Source of the DNA: an uncultured Alphaproteobacteria bacterium
GTDB taxonomy: Bacteria; Pseudomonadota; Alphaproteobacteria; Rs-D84
DNA: 64,000 bases
Direction: 5' to 3'
Assembly: GCA_944390125.1 (NCBI GenBank)
Contig: CALXOX010000001.1
Span: 56,427 to 120,426, forward strand
Below the pieces are notes generated by a model, which worked only from the letters and a program-made list of their open reading frames with translations, searched no databases and had not been told where the DNA came from. The position numbers and the translations under genes are program-made. Positions 27,831 to 36,841 of the stretch are shown here, piece by piece; position 1 is the stretch's first letter; each line of letters starts with the position of its first letter.

Positions 27831-28349
27831 TTACAGAGCAATTTCTTGAATTACACCTTCTATTTGCTTTAATTCTTCATCAGAAAACTTGCCAAGCACC
27901 CAATCTGCGGGATCCATTTTTAAATCAAAATCACGCGGATGACCAATACCAATTCTAATACGCCTATAATCAGCTCCGACGGCTGCGTCAATAGACTTTA
28001 TTCCGTTATGCCCTGCACTACCACCGCCAACTTTTTCACGAAAAGCCCCTAATTTCAAATCCATATCATCATGAATAACAACTAAATTATCTAATGGTAT
28101 CTTATAAAACGCCATCAATGCTCTGACAGCATCGCCACTATTATTCATAAATGTTTGTGGTAATGCATATATAACTTTATGTCCGGCCAACCTACCGGCA
28201 TAAGTCAAAGCATTATGTTCTTTACGCCATGTTGCATCTTCGGGAACAAAATGCCGTACAGTTATAAAACCAACATTATGACGAGTACGTTCATATTGTT
28301 GTCCAGGATTACCCAAACCGACGATTAAAATTGGTTTATTTTCTTGCAT
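27831..28349 (-). CDS. pth: peptidyl-tRNA hydrolase
   Basis: Cleaves peptidyl-tRNA released from stalled ribosomes, recycling the tRNA. 172 aa, slightly shorter than the E. coli enzyme (194). Signature residues are present: LIVGLGNPGQQYERTRHNVGF (catalytic His24), PQTFMNNSG and VVIHDDMDLKLG, then GSAGHNGIKSI. The C-terminal lid (DWVLGKFSDEEL) is truncated compared with long homologues. It converges with member A and is divergent from the barrel gene at 28395. Confidence 0.95.
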   Translation of the reverse strand: MQENKPILIVGLGNPGQQYERTRHNVGFITVRHFVPEDATWRKEHNALTYAGRLAGHKVIYALPQTFMNNSGDAVRALMAFYKIPLDNLVVIHDDMDLKLGAFREKVGGGSAGHNGIKSIDAAVGADYRRIRIGIGHPRDFDLKMDPADWVLGKFSDEELKQIEGVIQEIAL

Positions 28350-28394
28350 CTATATCTCTTTTTTTTATTATAATATCATATAAAGGAGAAAAAT

Positions 28395-28931
28395 ATGAAA
28401 TTAAAATATGCAGGTATTTTAACTGCAATTTCCGCGATATTTTCTATCAATAATGCAAACGCAGGTGCTTTATTTGATTTATACGCAGGTGCAACAGTTG
28501 GTGCCGGCGCGGCAACAATGTTTCTAGAAGAAAAAGATGAAACACATTCCGCACAATCGTATGGTGCTGTTGTTGGTCTTGACATTCCTGTTTTTCGATT
28601 TGAATTAGAATATGATTATTTGCAAACAGATAGTGCAAATTTACACCTTGGAATGATAAACATATACGGGAAAATGCCTACACCTGTGATACAACCTTAT
28701 CTTGGTGTTGGTGCAGGAAATGTTTTTGGTGGCAAATATAATGACATAGACGTTGAATCCGTAATGGCATACCAAGGAATGCTTGGCGTAACATTTGATA
28801 TACCTGTATTACCAATAAAGGTTGATGCTGAAGGTCGCGCTTTATATGCCCCGAACTTATACGACGTAGCAAATGTAAAACCAGACTTACTACAATATGA
28901 ACTGCGTCTGAAATTACGCTATATATTCTAA
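28395..28931 (+). CDS. small outer-membrane beta-barrel protein (OMP_b-brl type)
   Basis: 178 aa. Signal peptide about residues 1-23 (ending NNANA). The mature protein shows the eight-stranded small-barrel pattern: a glycine-rich first strand (FDLYAGATVGAGAATMF), FELEYDYL, a conserved PYLGVGAGN turn and a C-terminal strand ELRLKLRYIF ending in Phe, the signal for BAM-assisted insertion. It resembles alphaproteobacterial surface antigens of the OmpW/Omp25 type, though loops are short. AAAGGAG precedes the ATG; polA follows after 10 bp, so the two may share a transcript. Confidence 0.8.
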   Translation: MKLKYAGILTAISAIFSINNANAGALFDLYAGATVGAGAATMFLEEKDETHSAQSYGAVVGLDIPVFRFELEYDYLQTDSANLHLGMINIYGKMPTPVIQPYLGVGAGNVFGGKYNDIDVESVMAYQGMLGVTFDIPVLPIKVDAEGRALYAPNLYDVANVKPDLLQYELRLKLRYIF

Positions 28932-28941
28932 GGTACAAAGT

Positions 28942-31722
28942 ATGCTGACACTAATTGACGGTAACTCTATATTATTTCGAGCATACTATGGTGTGCACAG
29001 TCGTTTAACTCGTTCTGACGGTACACCAACTGGGGCGGTTTACGGTTTCTTTAATATGGTTTTACCCTTATTAGCGTCAGCAAAAGGGAACGATGCTTTT
29101 GTCTGCGTTTTTGACGCATCCAGAACTTCATTTCGTCAAGACATTTACCCTGCATATAAAGCGAATCGCCAAGAGACGCCCGAAGATTTAATATCTCAAT
29201 CGTACTTAGTACGCGAAGGCGTTGCTGCGATGGGAATTCCTGTTTTATGTATTCCGGGTGTCGAGGCAGACGATGTCATTGCCACATTGGCACACAATAA
29301 CTGCAAAGGTCACGATGCAACACGAATCATTACCAGCGACAAAGACTTGATGCAGTTAGTATCAGACTGCATATTTTTATACGATGGCATGAAAGATCGC
29401 GAGATACGCGAACCACAAGTTTTAGAAAAATTTGGTGTAAAACCGAATCAAGTAATTGATGTTCAAAGTTTGATGGGCGATTCGTCTGATAATGTACCTG
29501 GGGTTCCTGGCATCGGCCCTAAAAAAGCATCTGAATTGATAAACCAATTCGGTTCTTTAGATAACTTGTACGATAATTTAGAAGAAGTAAAGAACGAAAG
29601 AACTCGCAACTTGCTGCGCGACAACCGAGAAAGTGCATATATTTCCAAACAGCTTGTGACACTAAAAAAAGACGTAGATTTAACAGGTTTAAAAATAGAA
29701 CCCCTAATTTTTAATACCCCAAAAGCATTAGATTTCGTACGAAATAAATTAGAAAGTAATTCGTTGGCTGCAAAAATTGAAAAATTGTTTCCGCTGGATA
29801 AATTCAATGCAAGCGCAAAAACAACCTTATTTGAATACGCAGGTTCAACTTGTGAAACGCCAAGCCCAAGCACAGAAATATTGCAGTCCGCAAAATACGT
29901 GAAAAAACTGACCAGTCAAACAATTCAAACAATTGATGAACTAGAAAAATTTTTATCAACAGTTAAAGATAAAATTGCCATAGACACAGAAACAACTGGA
30001 TTAAACTATTTAGATGCAAAAATTGTCGGTATTTCTTTAGCATCAGACAGTAAGCATGGAGTATATATTCCGATTCGTCATCGCACACAAACAAACGATT
30101 TATTTGCAGAAAATACAATCGCACCGAACCAACTTGATATAGAAATCGTTAGAAAGAAGCTTTGGCCAATCTTGACTGACCAAAGCATAACAAAAATTGG
30201 TCATAACCTTAAATATGATTTACATATTATGGCAAACGAAGGTTGGGATATTGATAAAATACGGCCAATTGATGACACAATGCTGATATCATATGCTTTG
30301 CACGGGACATTGCACGGACACGGTTTGGATGAATTGGCGCAAAAATATCTGGCTCATACTAATATATCATTTGCTTCGTTATTCCCACCAAAAACCAAAG
30401 ACGCAGACATGCACTTTGACTGTTTGGATATTTCATTGGCGACCCCCTATGCTGCCGAAGATGCAACAATTTGTATGGCATTGTATGACCTGATGCGTCC
30501 ACAATTAAATCAAAACGAAAAACTGCGCCATTTATATGAAACTTGCGATCTGCCTTTAATGCCAATATTACTAAAAATGGAGCGCGCGGGTGTATTGGTA
30601 AATAAAACAGGATTGCAGCAATTATCAAACATCTTTCATGACCAGTTATCAGAACTAGAATCAGAAATTTGGAATTTAGCTGGCCATGAATTTAATATTG
30701 CCAGTCCGAAGCAACTTGGAACTATTTTATTTGATGAATTGAACTTACCAGCGAATAAAAAACGCTCAACAGATGCAGATGCATTGAATGATTTAATAGA
30801 TTTCCACCCGATAATAGAAAAGATATTAAATTGGCGTTCAATTGCAAAACTTGCTGGGACATACGCCGACGCATTGCCGCGCCAAATTGCATCAGATGGC
30901 AGAATTCATACCACATATTTACAAACAAGTACAAATACTGGACGTCTATCCAGTCGCGATCCAAACTTACAAAACATTCCAATTAAAACAGAACTTGGCG
31001 AAGAAATACGAAAATGTTTTGTTGCCCCCGAAGGCAAAGTACTTATATCTGCAGATTATTCACAAATACAACTTCGATTACTTGCCGATGTTGCAAACGT
31101 TCACACATTCAAAGAAACGTTTAATTCAGGCAAAGACATTCACGAACAAACGGCCCGACAAATATTTAGAATAGCAGCAGATGCACCTGTACCAAAAGAT
31201 TTGCGCCGCGCCGCAAAAACAGTAAACTTTTCAATTATATATGGAATTTCTTCATTCGGTCTGTCGGGTCAGCTGGGAATTTCACGTGCAGCAGCCCAAG
31301 AAATCATAAATGCTTATATGGCTGGTTTACCGGAAGTAAAAGAATATATAGAAGAAGTAAAACATTTTGCTACGCAGCATGCCTGTGTTTATACTCCATG
31401 GGGCCGAAGAATAGAATTGCCAGAGGTCAAAAATCCACGCATGCGTGGTTATGCTATGCGCGCGGCAGTAAACGCGCCAATTCAGGGTTTTGAAGCAGAT
31501 TTGATGCGTCGTGCAATGGTAAATATAGAAAAAGAAATCATGAAGCCCAATTCAGATAAAATCCGTATGATTATGCAGGTACATGATGAAATAATATTCG
31601 AATGCGACGAAAATATTGCTGAAAAATTTGCAAAAGAAATAGAATCCGCAATGGAAAACGTTGCCAAATTATCAGTTCCATTGGCCGCAGACTATGTTAT
31701 CGGCAAAGTTTGGGGAAAATAA
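28942..31722 (+). CDS. polA: DNA polymerase I
   Basis: 926 aa with the three usual domains: 5'-3' exonuclease (residues 1-290; LIDGNSILFRAYYG, GVEADDVIATLA), 3'-5' exonuclease (about 325-515; acidic residues kept in AIDTETTGL, so proofreading is probably active), and polymerase (about 540-926). Motif A reads ADYSQIQLRLLA: Asp705 is present but the invariant Glu of motif A is Gln710 (codon 31069-31071). In E. coli the equivalent Glu710 is the steric gate against ribonucleotides. The O-helix (RRAAKTVNFSIIYG) keeps Arg, Lys and Phe, and motif C (QVHDEIIFE) is intact. Followed by a terminator. Confidence 0.97.
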   Translation: MLTLIDGNSILFRAYYGVHSRLTRSDGTPTGAVYGFFNMVLPLLASAKGNDAFVCVFDASRTSFRQDIYPAYKANRQETPEDLISQSYLVREGVAAMGIPVLCIPGVEADDVIATLAHNNCKGHDATRIITSDKDLMQLVSDCIFLYDGMKDREIREPQVLEKFGVKPNQVIDVQSLMGDSSDNVPGVPGIGPKKASELINQFGSLDNLYDNLEEVKNERTRNLLRDNRESAYISKQLVTLKKDVDLTGLKIEPLIFNTPKALDFVRNKLESNSLAAKIEKLFPLDKFNASAKTTLFEYAGSTCETPSPSTEILQSAKYVKKLTSQTIQTIDELEKFLSTVKDKIAIDTETTGLNYLDAKIVGISLASDSKHGVYIPIRHRTQTNDLFAENTIAPNQLDIEIVRKKLWPILTDQSITKIGHNLKYDLHIMANEGWDIDKIRPIDDTMLISYALHGTLHGHGLDELAQKYLAHTNISFASLFPPKTKDADMHFDCLDISLATPYAAEDATICMALYDLMRPQLNQNEKLRHLYETCDLPLMPILLKMERAGVLVNKTGLQQLSNIFHDQLSELESEIWNLAGHEFNIASPKQLGTILFDELNLPANKKRSTDADALNDLIDFHPIIEKILNWRSIAKLAGTYADALPRQIASDGRIHTTYLQTSTNTGRLSSRDPNLQNIPIKTELGEEIRKCFVAPEGKVLISADYSQIQLRLLADVANVHTFKETFNSGKDIHEQTARQIFRIAADAPVPKDLRRAAKTVNFSIIYGISSFGLSGQLGISRAAAQEIINAYMAGLPEVKEYIEEVKHFATQHACVYTPWGRRIELPEVKNPRMRGYAMRAAVNAPIQGFEADLMRRAMVNIEKEIMKPNSDKIRMIMQVHDEIIFECDENIAEKFAKEIESAMENVAKLSVPLAADYVIGKVWGK

Positions 31723-31745
31723 AAATCCCCGAAACGGGGATTTTT
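31722..31745. terminator. terminator after polA
   Basis: AAAATCCCC/GGGGATTTT stem with loop GAAAC and a T tract on the plus strand. It overlaps the stop of the converging DUF805 gene and could serve both. Confidence 0.85.
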
Positions 31746-32230
31746 TATTTATTAAACTTGTGATAGGGATTTCCTTCCACTTTTGTTGGTAAAACAGCAA
31801 AGATAAAAAATACAATGCTGATGATTATGCCAAGCGGTTCACATATCAGGTTTAACAACAGCAATAACAACCACCATGCACTTAAACCAGCATCATGCAA
31901 ACGTCTGGCAGTCATTGAAATTGATGGTATAAGTGACGCCAACAAAAATAGTATCAAACCAACAGACAAAATTGCGGACATAGGAGAAAAGACAATTTCT
32001 GTTTCTAATGATGAATAAGACAATGTGCTAATAATGATAAGTACTGCCAAAAGAGCCGCTATCAACCATGTCATCAAATACGACCACCAATATTCGGAAC
32101 GCGAAGAGGTACCGGCCCATTCAGTAAAGCCTCGACGCCAGAAAGCACCATATGCTTCCAACATATTAGTATATTTTTTACTTTCTTTAATTTCGCTTTT
32201 CTTCTGGGATTTCTTTGCAACTCTTGGCAT
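31745..32230 (-). CDS. DUF805 inner-membrane protein
   Basis: 161 aa. A lysine-rich N-terminal tail (about 25 residues) precedes the DUF805 signature (AYGAFWRRGFTEWAGTSSRS, residues 28-47). Three or four hydrophobic helices follow, with the conserved TARRLHDAGLSAWWLLL (about residues 109-125) and a C-terminal EGNPY motif. Family members such as YhaH are small membrane proteins of unknown function. It lies alone between polA and a tRNA gene. The lysine-rich extension is longer than usual for the family. Confidence 0.9.
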   Translation of the reverse strand: MPRVAKKSQKKSEIKESKKYTNMLEAYGAFWRRGFTEWAGTSSRSEYWWSYLMTWLIAALLAVLIIISTLSYSSLETEIVFSPMSAILSVGLILFLLASLIPSISMTARRLHDAGLSAWWLLLLLLNLICEPLGIIISIVFFIFAVLPTKVEGNPYHKFNK

Positions 32231-32283
32231 ACAAAACTCCTTTAACTTGATAGATTATATCACAAATTCCTATAAAAAACAAA

Positions 32284-32306
32284 AACACCCCGTTTGGGGT
32301 GTTTTA
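32284..32306 (-). terminator. terminator after tRNA-Leu(CAA)
   Basis: AACACCCC/GGGGTGTT hairpin, with TTTTTGTTTTTT following on the minus strand, about 5 nt past the tRNA 3' end. Confidence 0.85.
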
Positions 32307-32310
32307 TCTC

Positions 32311-32395
32311 TGGTGGCCCTGGTCGGACTCGAACCGACACTCCTTGCAGAACTTGATTTTGAGTCAAGCGCGTCTACCAATTCCGCCACGGGGCC
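32311..32395 (-). tRNA. tRNA-Leu, anticodon CAA
   Basis: 85 nt, CCA encoded. The anticodon stem CTTGA/TCAAG encloses CTCAAAA, giving anticodon CAA (reads UUG). D-arm TGGCGGAATTGGTAGACGC and T-arm GTCGG-TTCGAGT-CCGAC are typical of tRNA-Leu, with a long variable arm. The acceptor stem has one mismatch, C6 with A67. It lies 17 nt downstream of rpmB on the same strand and ahead of a terminator, so it is likely processed from the rpmB transcript. Confidence 0.95.
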
Positions 32396-32412
32396 AGAAC
32401 ACATACAGCAAC

Positions 32413-32787
32413 TTATTTCGCTGCTGCCTTGCGTGCTTCAACCTTCTTTACCAAGCGCGCACTGCGATTTGCTTTGTGTGCTGGCTTCTTTGCAGGTTTT
32501 TCAGCCGCACCAACTTTCTTGTTGATGGCCTTCTTGATTGCAGCCATTTCCGGTGTCAAACGAGAAGGAGATTTTGACATAACATATGCATCCAAACCAC
32601 CATGTTTTGTCAATGTACGCAAACCTGCTGTTGAAATGCGCAACGAAAAATCACGATTTAAAATATCGCTATGAAACTTTAATTTTTGCAAATTTGGCAA
32701 GAATGTGCGCTTTGTATGACGCATAGAATGGGAAACGTTCATCCCAACTTCTGTTTTCTTACCTGTAACCTTACATACACGTGGCAT
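32413..32787 (-). CDS. rpmB: 50S ribosomal protein L28
   Basis: 124 aa. The ATG at 32787 gives the expected MPRVCKVTGKK start. The conserved body (NVSHSMRHTKRTFLPNLQ, RISTAGLRTLTKHGGL) ends near residue 85. A further 35-40 residues of Lys/Ala-rich tail (for example EKPAKKPAHKANRSARLVKK) extend beyond typical L28 lengths of 77-98 aa. tRNA-Leu(CAA) follows 17 nt downstream. Confidence 0.95.
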   Translation of the reverse strand: MPRVCKVTGKKTEVGMNVSHSMRHTKRTFLPNLQKLKFHSDILNRDFSLRISTAGLRTLTKHGGLDAYVMSKSPSRLTPEMAAIKKAINKKVGAAEKPAKKPAHKANRSARLVKKVEARKAAAK

Positions 32788-32947
32788 ATCTATAATCCTT
32801 TGATAACTGGGGCATAATTTATAATAAAAATCCAGAAAAGTCAAGCGATGTTTTATTATTTTATTACGCTGCCATAGCTGGAGTATTATATCACATATTT
32901 TTTTAATTTCCACTTATTATAAAAAATCAATGTTTTGATTCCTGTAC

Positions 32948-32976
32948 CTTGAAAAAGAGCTTTTTGCTACTATATA
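32948..32976 (+). promoter_or_regulatory. heat-shock (RpoH-like) promoter candidate for clpB
   Basis: CTTGAAA (32948-32954), a 15-nt spacer, then CTATATA (32970-32976). This resembles RpoH promoters of alphaproteobacteria (CTTGAAA at -35, CTATAT-like at -10). The predicted start is about 25 nt before the clpB ATG, which has AAAGGAG upstream. Confidence 0.55.
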
Positions 32977-33007
32977 TAGAGAAAAATATAAAGGAGATTT
33001 ATAGACA

Positions 33008-35065
33008 ATGAATCCAGAAGAAATGCAAGAAACGCCAGAACAAGCGATTGCTAAATATACCACTGATTTCACAAAATTAGCGGCAGACGGCAAACTTGAT
33101 CCTGTTATCGGGCGTGATGACGAAATACGTCGTACGATACAAGTATTATCTCGTCGCACTAAAAACAACCCGGTATTGATTGGTAATCCTGGTGTCGGGA
33201 AGACCGCAATCGTTGAAGGTTTGGCAGAACGAATCGTATCAGGCGACGTTCCTGAAAACTTGTTAAAGAAGAAATTATTATCCTTGGATATGGGCGCGCT
33301 GATGGCGGGCGCAATGTTCCGTGGCCAGTTCGAGGGTCGATTCAAAGCAATACTGAAAGCGGTCAAAGATTCCGATGGTCAAATTATTTTGTTCATTGAT
33401 GAATTGCACACTTTGGTCGGCGCCGGCAAAGGCGAAGGCAGTATGGACGCTGGCAATTTGATAAAGCCGATGTTGGCACGTGGCGAATTGCACTGTCTGG
33501 GCGCGACAACATTGGATGAATATCGTCAATATATTGAAAAAGACCCCGCCCTGGCCCGCCGTTTTCAGCCGGTTTATGTTGATGAACCAACGGTTGATGA
33601 CACGATTTCAATTCTGCGCGGCTTGAAAGAAAAGTACGAGGGTCATCACGGTGTCCGTATTTCTGACGCAGCACTGGTTGCGGCGGTACGCCTGTCCAAC
33701 CGGTACATCACAGACAGATTTTTACCGGACAAGGCAATCGACCTGATTGATGAAGCCGCCGCCCGTGTTCGTATTGATATTGCGTCAAAGCCGGAAAAAC
33801 TGGACGAGGTTGACCGTCACCTGATGCAGTTAAAAATAGAACAACAGGCACTGAAAAAAGAAAAAGACGAAGATTCCAAAAAACGCCTGCGCGAATTGGA
33901 ATCAATTATAAAGGATACCGAGGCTGAATCTGCCAAACTGACCGCCGAATGGCGTACCGAACAGGAAAAGATGCGCGCGCTGTCTGACGCAATGGCCGCA
34001 CTGGACGCAGCCAAGGCCGAAGTTGCCACTGCAATGCGCAACGGCGATTATGAAAAAGCATCTGCCCTGCAATACGGAAAGATTCCAGAATTAGAAGAGC
34101 AAATTCGCAAGATGAATGCTGAATCCAAGGAATACAAAACCGTATTACCAGAACATATCGCAGCAGTTGTCAGCAAATGGACTGGTGTTCCTGCAGATAA
34201 ATTGAGTGTTGAAGAACAGTCGAAATTGCTGAACATAGAAGACGAACTACGTAAACGTGTTGTTGGTCAAGACCATGCTTTGACAGTAATTGCCCGTGCA
34301 ATTCGTCGTAGTCGTGCTGGTCTATCCGACCCGCATCGTCCAGCAGGCAGCTTTATGTTCTTAGGTCCGACCGGCGTCGGCAAGACCGAAGTTGCCAAGG
34401 CACTAGCCGAATATCTATTTAACGACGACACCGCAATGACCCGTATTGATATGAGTGAATATATGGAACCGCATTCCGTATCGCGTCTGATTGGCAGTCC
34501 CCCGGGATATGTCGGATACGAACAGGGTGGCGTTTTGACCGAAAGCGTACGTCGTCGTCCGTACCAGGTTTTGCTGTTCGACGAAATTGAAAAGGCGAAC
34601 CCGGACGTATTCAATGTCTTTCTGCAGATATTGGACGACGGACGTTTAACCGACGGCCAGGGTCACGTGGTGAACTTTACGAACACCATTATAATTATGA
34701 CCAGCAACCTGCCTGATATGGCGGCGGTAAAGAAACATTTTCGTCCGGAATTTATCAACCGTATTGATGAAATTGTATTCTTTAACCCGTTGGGCAAAGA
34801 TGTAATGGCTGGCATTGTAAAGATTCAACTGCACAATCTGGAAAAGCGCCTGGCGGAACGTCGCATTGAATTAAACGTCACGGACAAGGCCATAAAATGG
34901 CTGGGTGAAAACGGATATGATCCGGTATTTGGTGCCCGTCCGTTAAAGCGTCTGATTACGTCGGCGGTCGAAGATAAAATTGCGGATTTAATTTTGTCCG
35001 GTCAAATTGGCGAAGGCAGTACAGTTTATGTTGATGTTCAAGGTAAAGAACTGACTGTAAAATAA
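33008..35065 (+). CDS. clpB: ClpB disaggregase lacking the N-terminal domain
   Basis: 685 aa, versus 857 in E. coli ClpB. AAA+ unfoldase that rescues aggregated proteins with DnaK. The N domain (about 150 residues) is absent: the protein begins 20 residues before the NBD1 entry ([20 protein letters not shown]). Walker A1 GNPGVGKT is at 59-66, Walker [10 protein letters not shown] follows, and the coiled-coil M domain (about 255-375, [15 protein letters not shown] to [10 protein letters not shown]) is full length, which identifies ClpB rather than ClpA. NBD2 has GPTGVGKTE. About 19 residues are missing after IIIMTSNL. The start is backed by AAAGGAG and leaves no room for an N domain upstream. 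GC content and codon use rise over much of the gene. Confidence 0.93.
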   Translation: MNPEEMQETPEQAIAKYTTDFTKLAADGKLDPVIGRDDEIRRTIQVLSRRTKNNPVLIGNPGVGKTAIVEGLAERIVSGDVPENLLKKKLLSLDMGALMAGAMFRGQFEGRFKAILKAVKDSDGQIILFIDELHTLVGAGKGEGSMDAGNLIKPMLARGELHCLGATTLDEYRQYIEKDPALARRFQPVYVDEPTVDDTISILRGLKEKYEGHHGVRISDAALVAAVRLSNRYITDRFLPDKAIDLIDEAAARVRIDIASKPEKLDEVDRHLMQLKIEQQALKKEKDEDSKKRLRELESIIKDTEAESAKLTAEWRTEQEKMRALSDAMAALDAAKAEVATAMRNGDYEKASALQYGKIPELEEQIRKMNAESKEYKTVLPEHIAAVVSKWTGVPADKLSVEEQSKLLNIEDELRKRVVGQDHALTVIARAIRRSRAGLSDPHRPAGSFMFLGPTGVGKTEVAKALAEYLFNDDTAMTRIDMSEYMEPHSVSRLIGSPPGYVGYEQGGVLTESVRRRPYQVLLFDEIEKANPDVFNVFLQILDDGRLTDGQGHVVNFTNTIIIMTSNLPDMAAVKKHFRPEFINRIDEIVFFNPLGKDVMAGIVKIQLHNLEKRLAERRIELNVTDKAIKWLGENGYDPVFGARPLKRLITSAVEDKIADLILSGQIGEGSTVYVDVQGKELTVK

Positions 35066-35066
35066 T

Positions 35067-35096
35067 AAAAGGTGGCATTTGCCACCTTTTATTTTT
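35067..35096. terminator. bidirectional terminator between clpB and the 570-aa gene
   Basis: AAAAGGTGGC/GCCACCTTTT stem with loop ATTT and T tracts on both sides, between converging genes. Confidence 0.85.
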
Positions 35097-36801
35097 CCTT
35101 ACCGATAACGAACCGTTTATCTCCAGCTTGTTTTTTTATCCGTTCCATGTCCAAAAATACCTTGGACTTATTACTTACATCCAAATATAAACCATTCACA
35201 GCAACACCTACATTATATACATAAACATTATAATCAGAAAAAGAGTCCTTTCGCTGTGGAACGCGTAACTTCAAATCCGTATCGTAAACCAACCACATTG
35301 GACGCGTCGGGAAACTTATATTGTCTGTAACAGTACCATGAATACCCAAAATACGTCCATCACCAAACAACTGAATTTTCGTATCTATGTGGTTAGACAC
35401 TAATTTTCGGCCATTTACAAATACATTGCTGTATACACCATCAAGAGTAGTTTTTACATGTTTAACAGTAACAACAATTTCTTTATATTTTATTTCTTCT
35501 TTTATTTCTATATTAGATATGCCAACAGGTGTAGCAACAACGGGTACCTTTTCAACATCAGAAGAACGTTTTTCTGACGGTTCTATTTTCTCTATTGCAG
35601 TGATATTTTTATTTGGTTTAGCATCTATGCTGTCCAACAAATATTTTATAATTTTATTCTGGCGCAACATACCGTCTTTATCAGCAATTTTTACCAGCGA
35701 ACAAAATACCTCTTTACCGTCTTTATCTATTATTACTGTATTTAATGGTATTCTATTTGCCTTTAATACATCCACATTAAAAGGAATTTTATAAATATTA
35801 CTGATTGTCTCAACACCATATAATTCAACAAAATATGCAGATTTTGATAAATAAAATGTATGTCGTTTAGAATTATATAAAACACTAGGCACACCACCCT
35901 TAGACATATCTGCAATTTTACCATTTTTAATATCTAATAAATATAACAAACCGGCATCAACACCTGTTTTTTTTCTGACAACTGCTGTACTTGTTTTTTC
36001 ATCAAAAAGGTAAAGCTCATACGGCGTTTTGGCACCCCTTAAAACAGGTCTAGTGCGTCCATCAATAAACAAACTGTAATTTTCATCCTTTGTAATAAAC
36101 AATGGCAACAGCAAATCGGACAGAACTTTCTTAGATTTCGTTTTTGATAAACTTTGTTCTGTTGTTTTTGTTTTCACAACAATTTGTTTTTTGGATTGTC
36201 TTAGCGAATGTTCTGGCTTTTTAACTTTACTTTTCCTGCCTTTTCCAAAAGAACTTGTTTCTTTATCATATCCAGAGAAACGCCGCGCCAATTCTTCGTT
36301 TAATTCTGGTTCTATTGGTTTACCAGATTTTTTACGAACACTGTGTGCAATTCGTAAAGAATTATCCGAAGATTTTGTCCAATCTTTCTTACCAAAAATC
36401 TGCGTTTCTTTATCATAACCTGGGAAACGCCGTGCTAATTCCTCGTTTAATTCGGGCTCTATCATTTTACCAGATTTTACACGAACATGGTGAACCTGTC
36501 GCAAACAAGCATCTGACATTTTCGACCAATCTTTGGTCTTTTTTCCCGCTCTTCTAAGATTTGCTTTTTCTTCCGACTTATTTTGTTGTTCCGACATGTG
36601 TACCGGTTCAACATCATCCGTAATATCCGCAATTACCTGCGCAATAAAAGCTTTTGTTATTTTTTTTACAAGTTCATCAGATAATGCAACAAGTATACGC
36701 CGCAACTCTGCGATTGAATGCGACACAGCAGAATCTTGCAACAAGCGTTCCATCACCGCTTCAGTTAGTTTTTCTGGATCAACTTTCGAATCATTCTTCA
36801 T
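35089..36801 (-). CDS. hypothetical protein with two tandem 44-residue repeats
   Basis: 570 aa, no signal peptide, basic. I do not recognise it. The N-terminal 60 residues are helical (MERLLQDSAVSHSIAELRRI). Residues of about 90-185 hold two tandem repeats with the shared core KPIEPELNEELARRF and GYDKET, each preceded by W[ST]K and LR-x2-H. A Lys/Ser/Thr-rich linker follows. The last 350 residues look beta-rich, with two similar units (SLFIDGRTRPVLRG and NVFVNGRKLVSNH). The ABC exporter gene ends 40 bp upstream on the same strand, so co-transcription is possible. The repeats could be small nucleic-acid or protein binding units, but that is speculation. Confidence 0.6.
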   Translation of the reverse strand: MKNDSKVDPEKLTEAVMERLLQDSAVSHSIAELRRILVALSDELVKKITKAFIAQVIADITDDVEPVHMSEQQNKSEEKANLRRAGKKTKDWSKMSDACLRQVHHVRVKSGKMIEPELNEELARRFPGYDKETQIFGKKDWTKSSDNSLRIAHSVRKKSGKPIEPELNEELARRFSGYDKETSSFGKGRKSKVKKPEHSLRQSKKQIVVKTKTTEQSLSKTKSKKVLSDLLLPLFITKDENYSLFIDGRTRPVLRGAKTPYELYLFDEKTSTAVVRKKTGVDAGLLYLLDIKNGKIADMSKGGVPSVLYNSKRHTFYLSKSAYFVELYGVETISNIYKIPFNVDVLKANRIPLNTVIIDKDGKEVFCSLVKIADKDGMLRQNKIIKYLLDSIDAKPNKNITAIEKIEPSEKRSSDVEKVPVVATPVGISNIEIKEEIKYKEIVVTVKHVKTTLDGVYSNVFVNGRKLVSNHIDTKIQLFGDGRILGIHGTVTDNISFPTRPMWLVYDTDLKLRVPQRKDSFSDYNVYVYNVGVAVNGLYLDVSNKSKVFLDMERIKKQAGDKRFVIGKEK

Positions 36802-36841
36802 AAAAAAACAACTTTACCCCACGTACTCTCCGCATACAACC

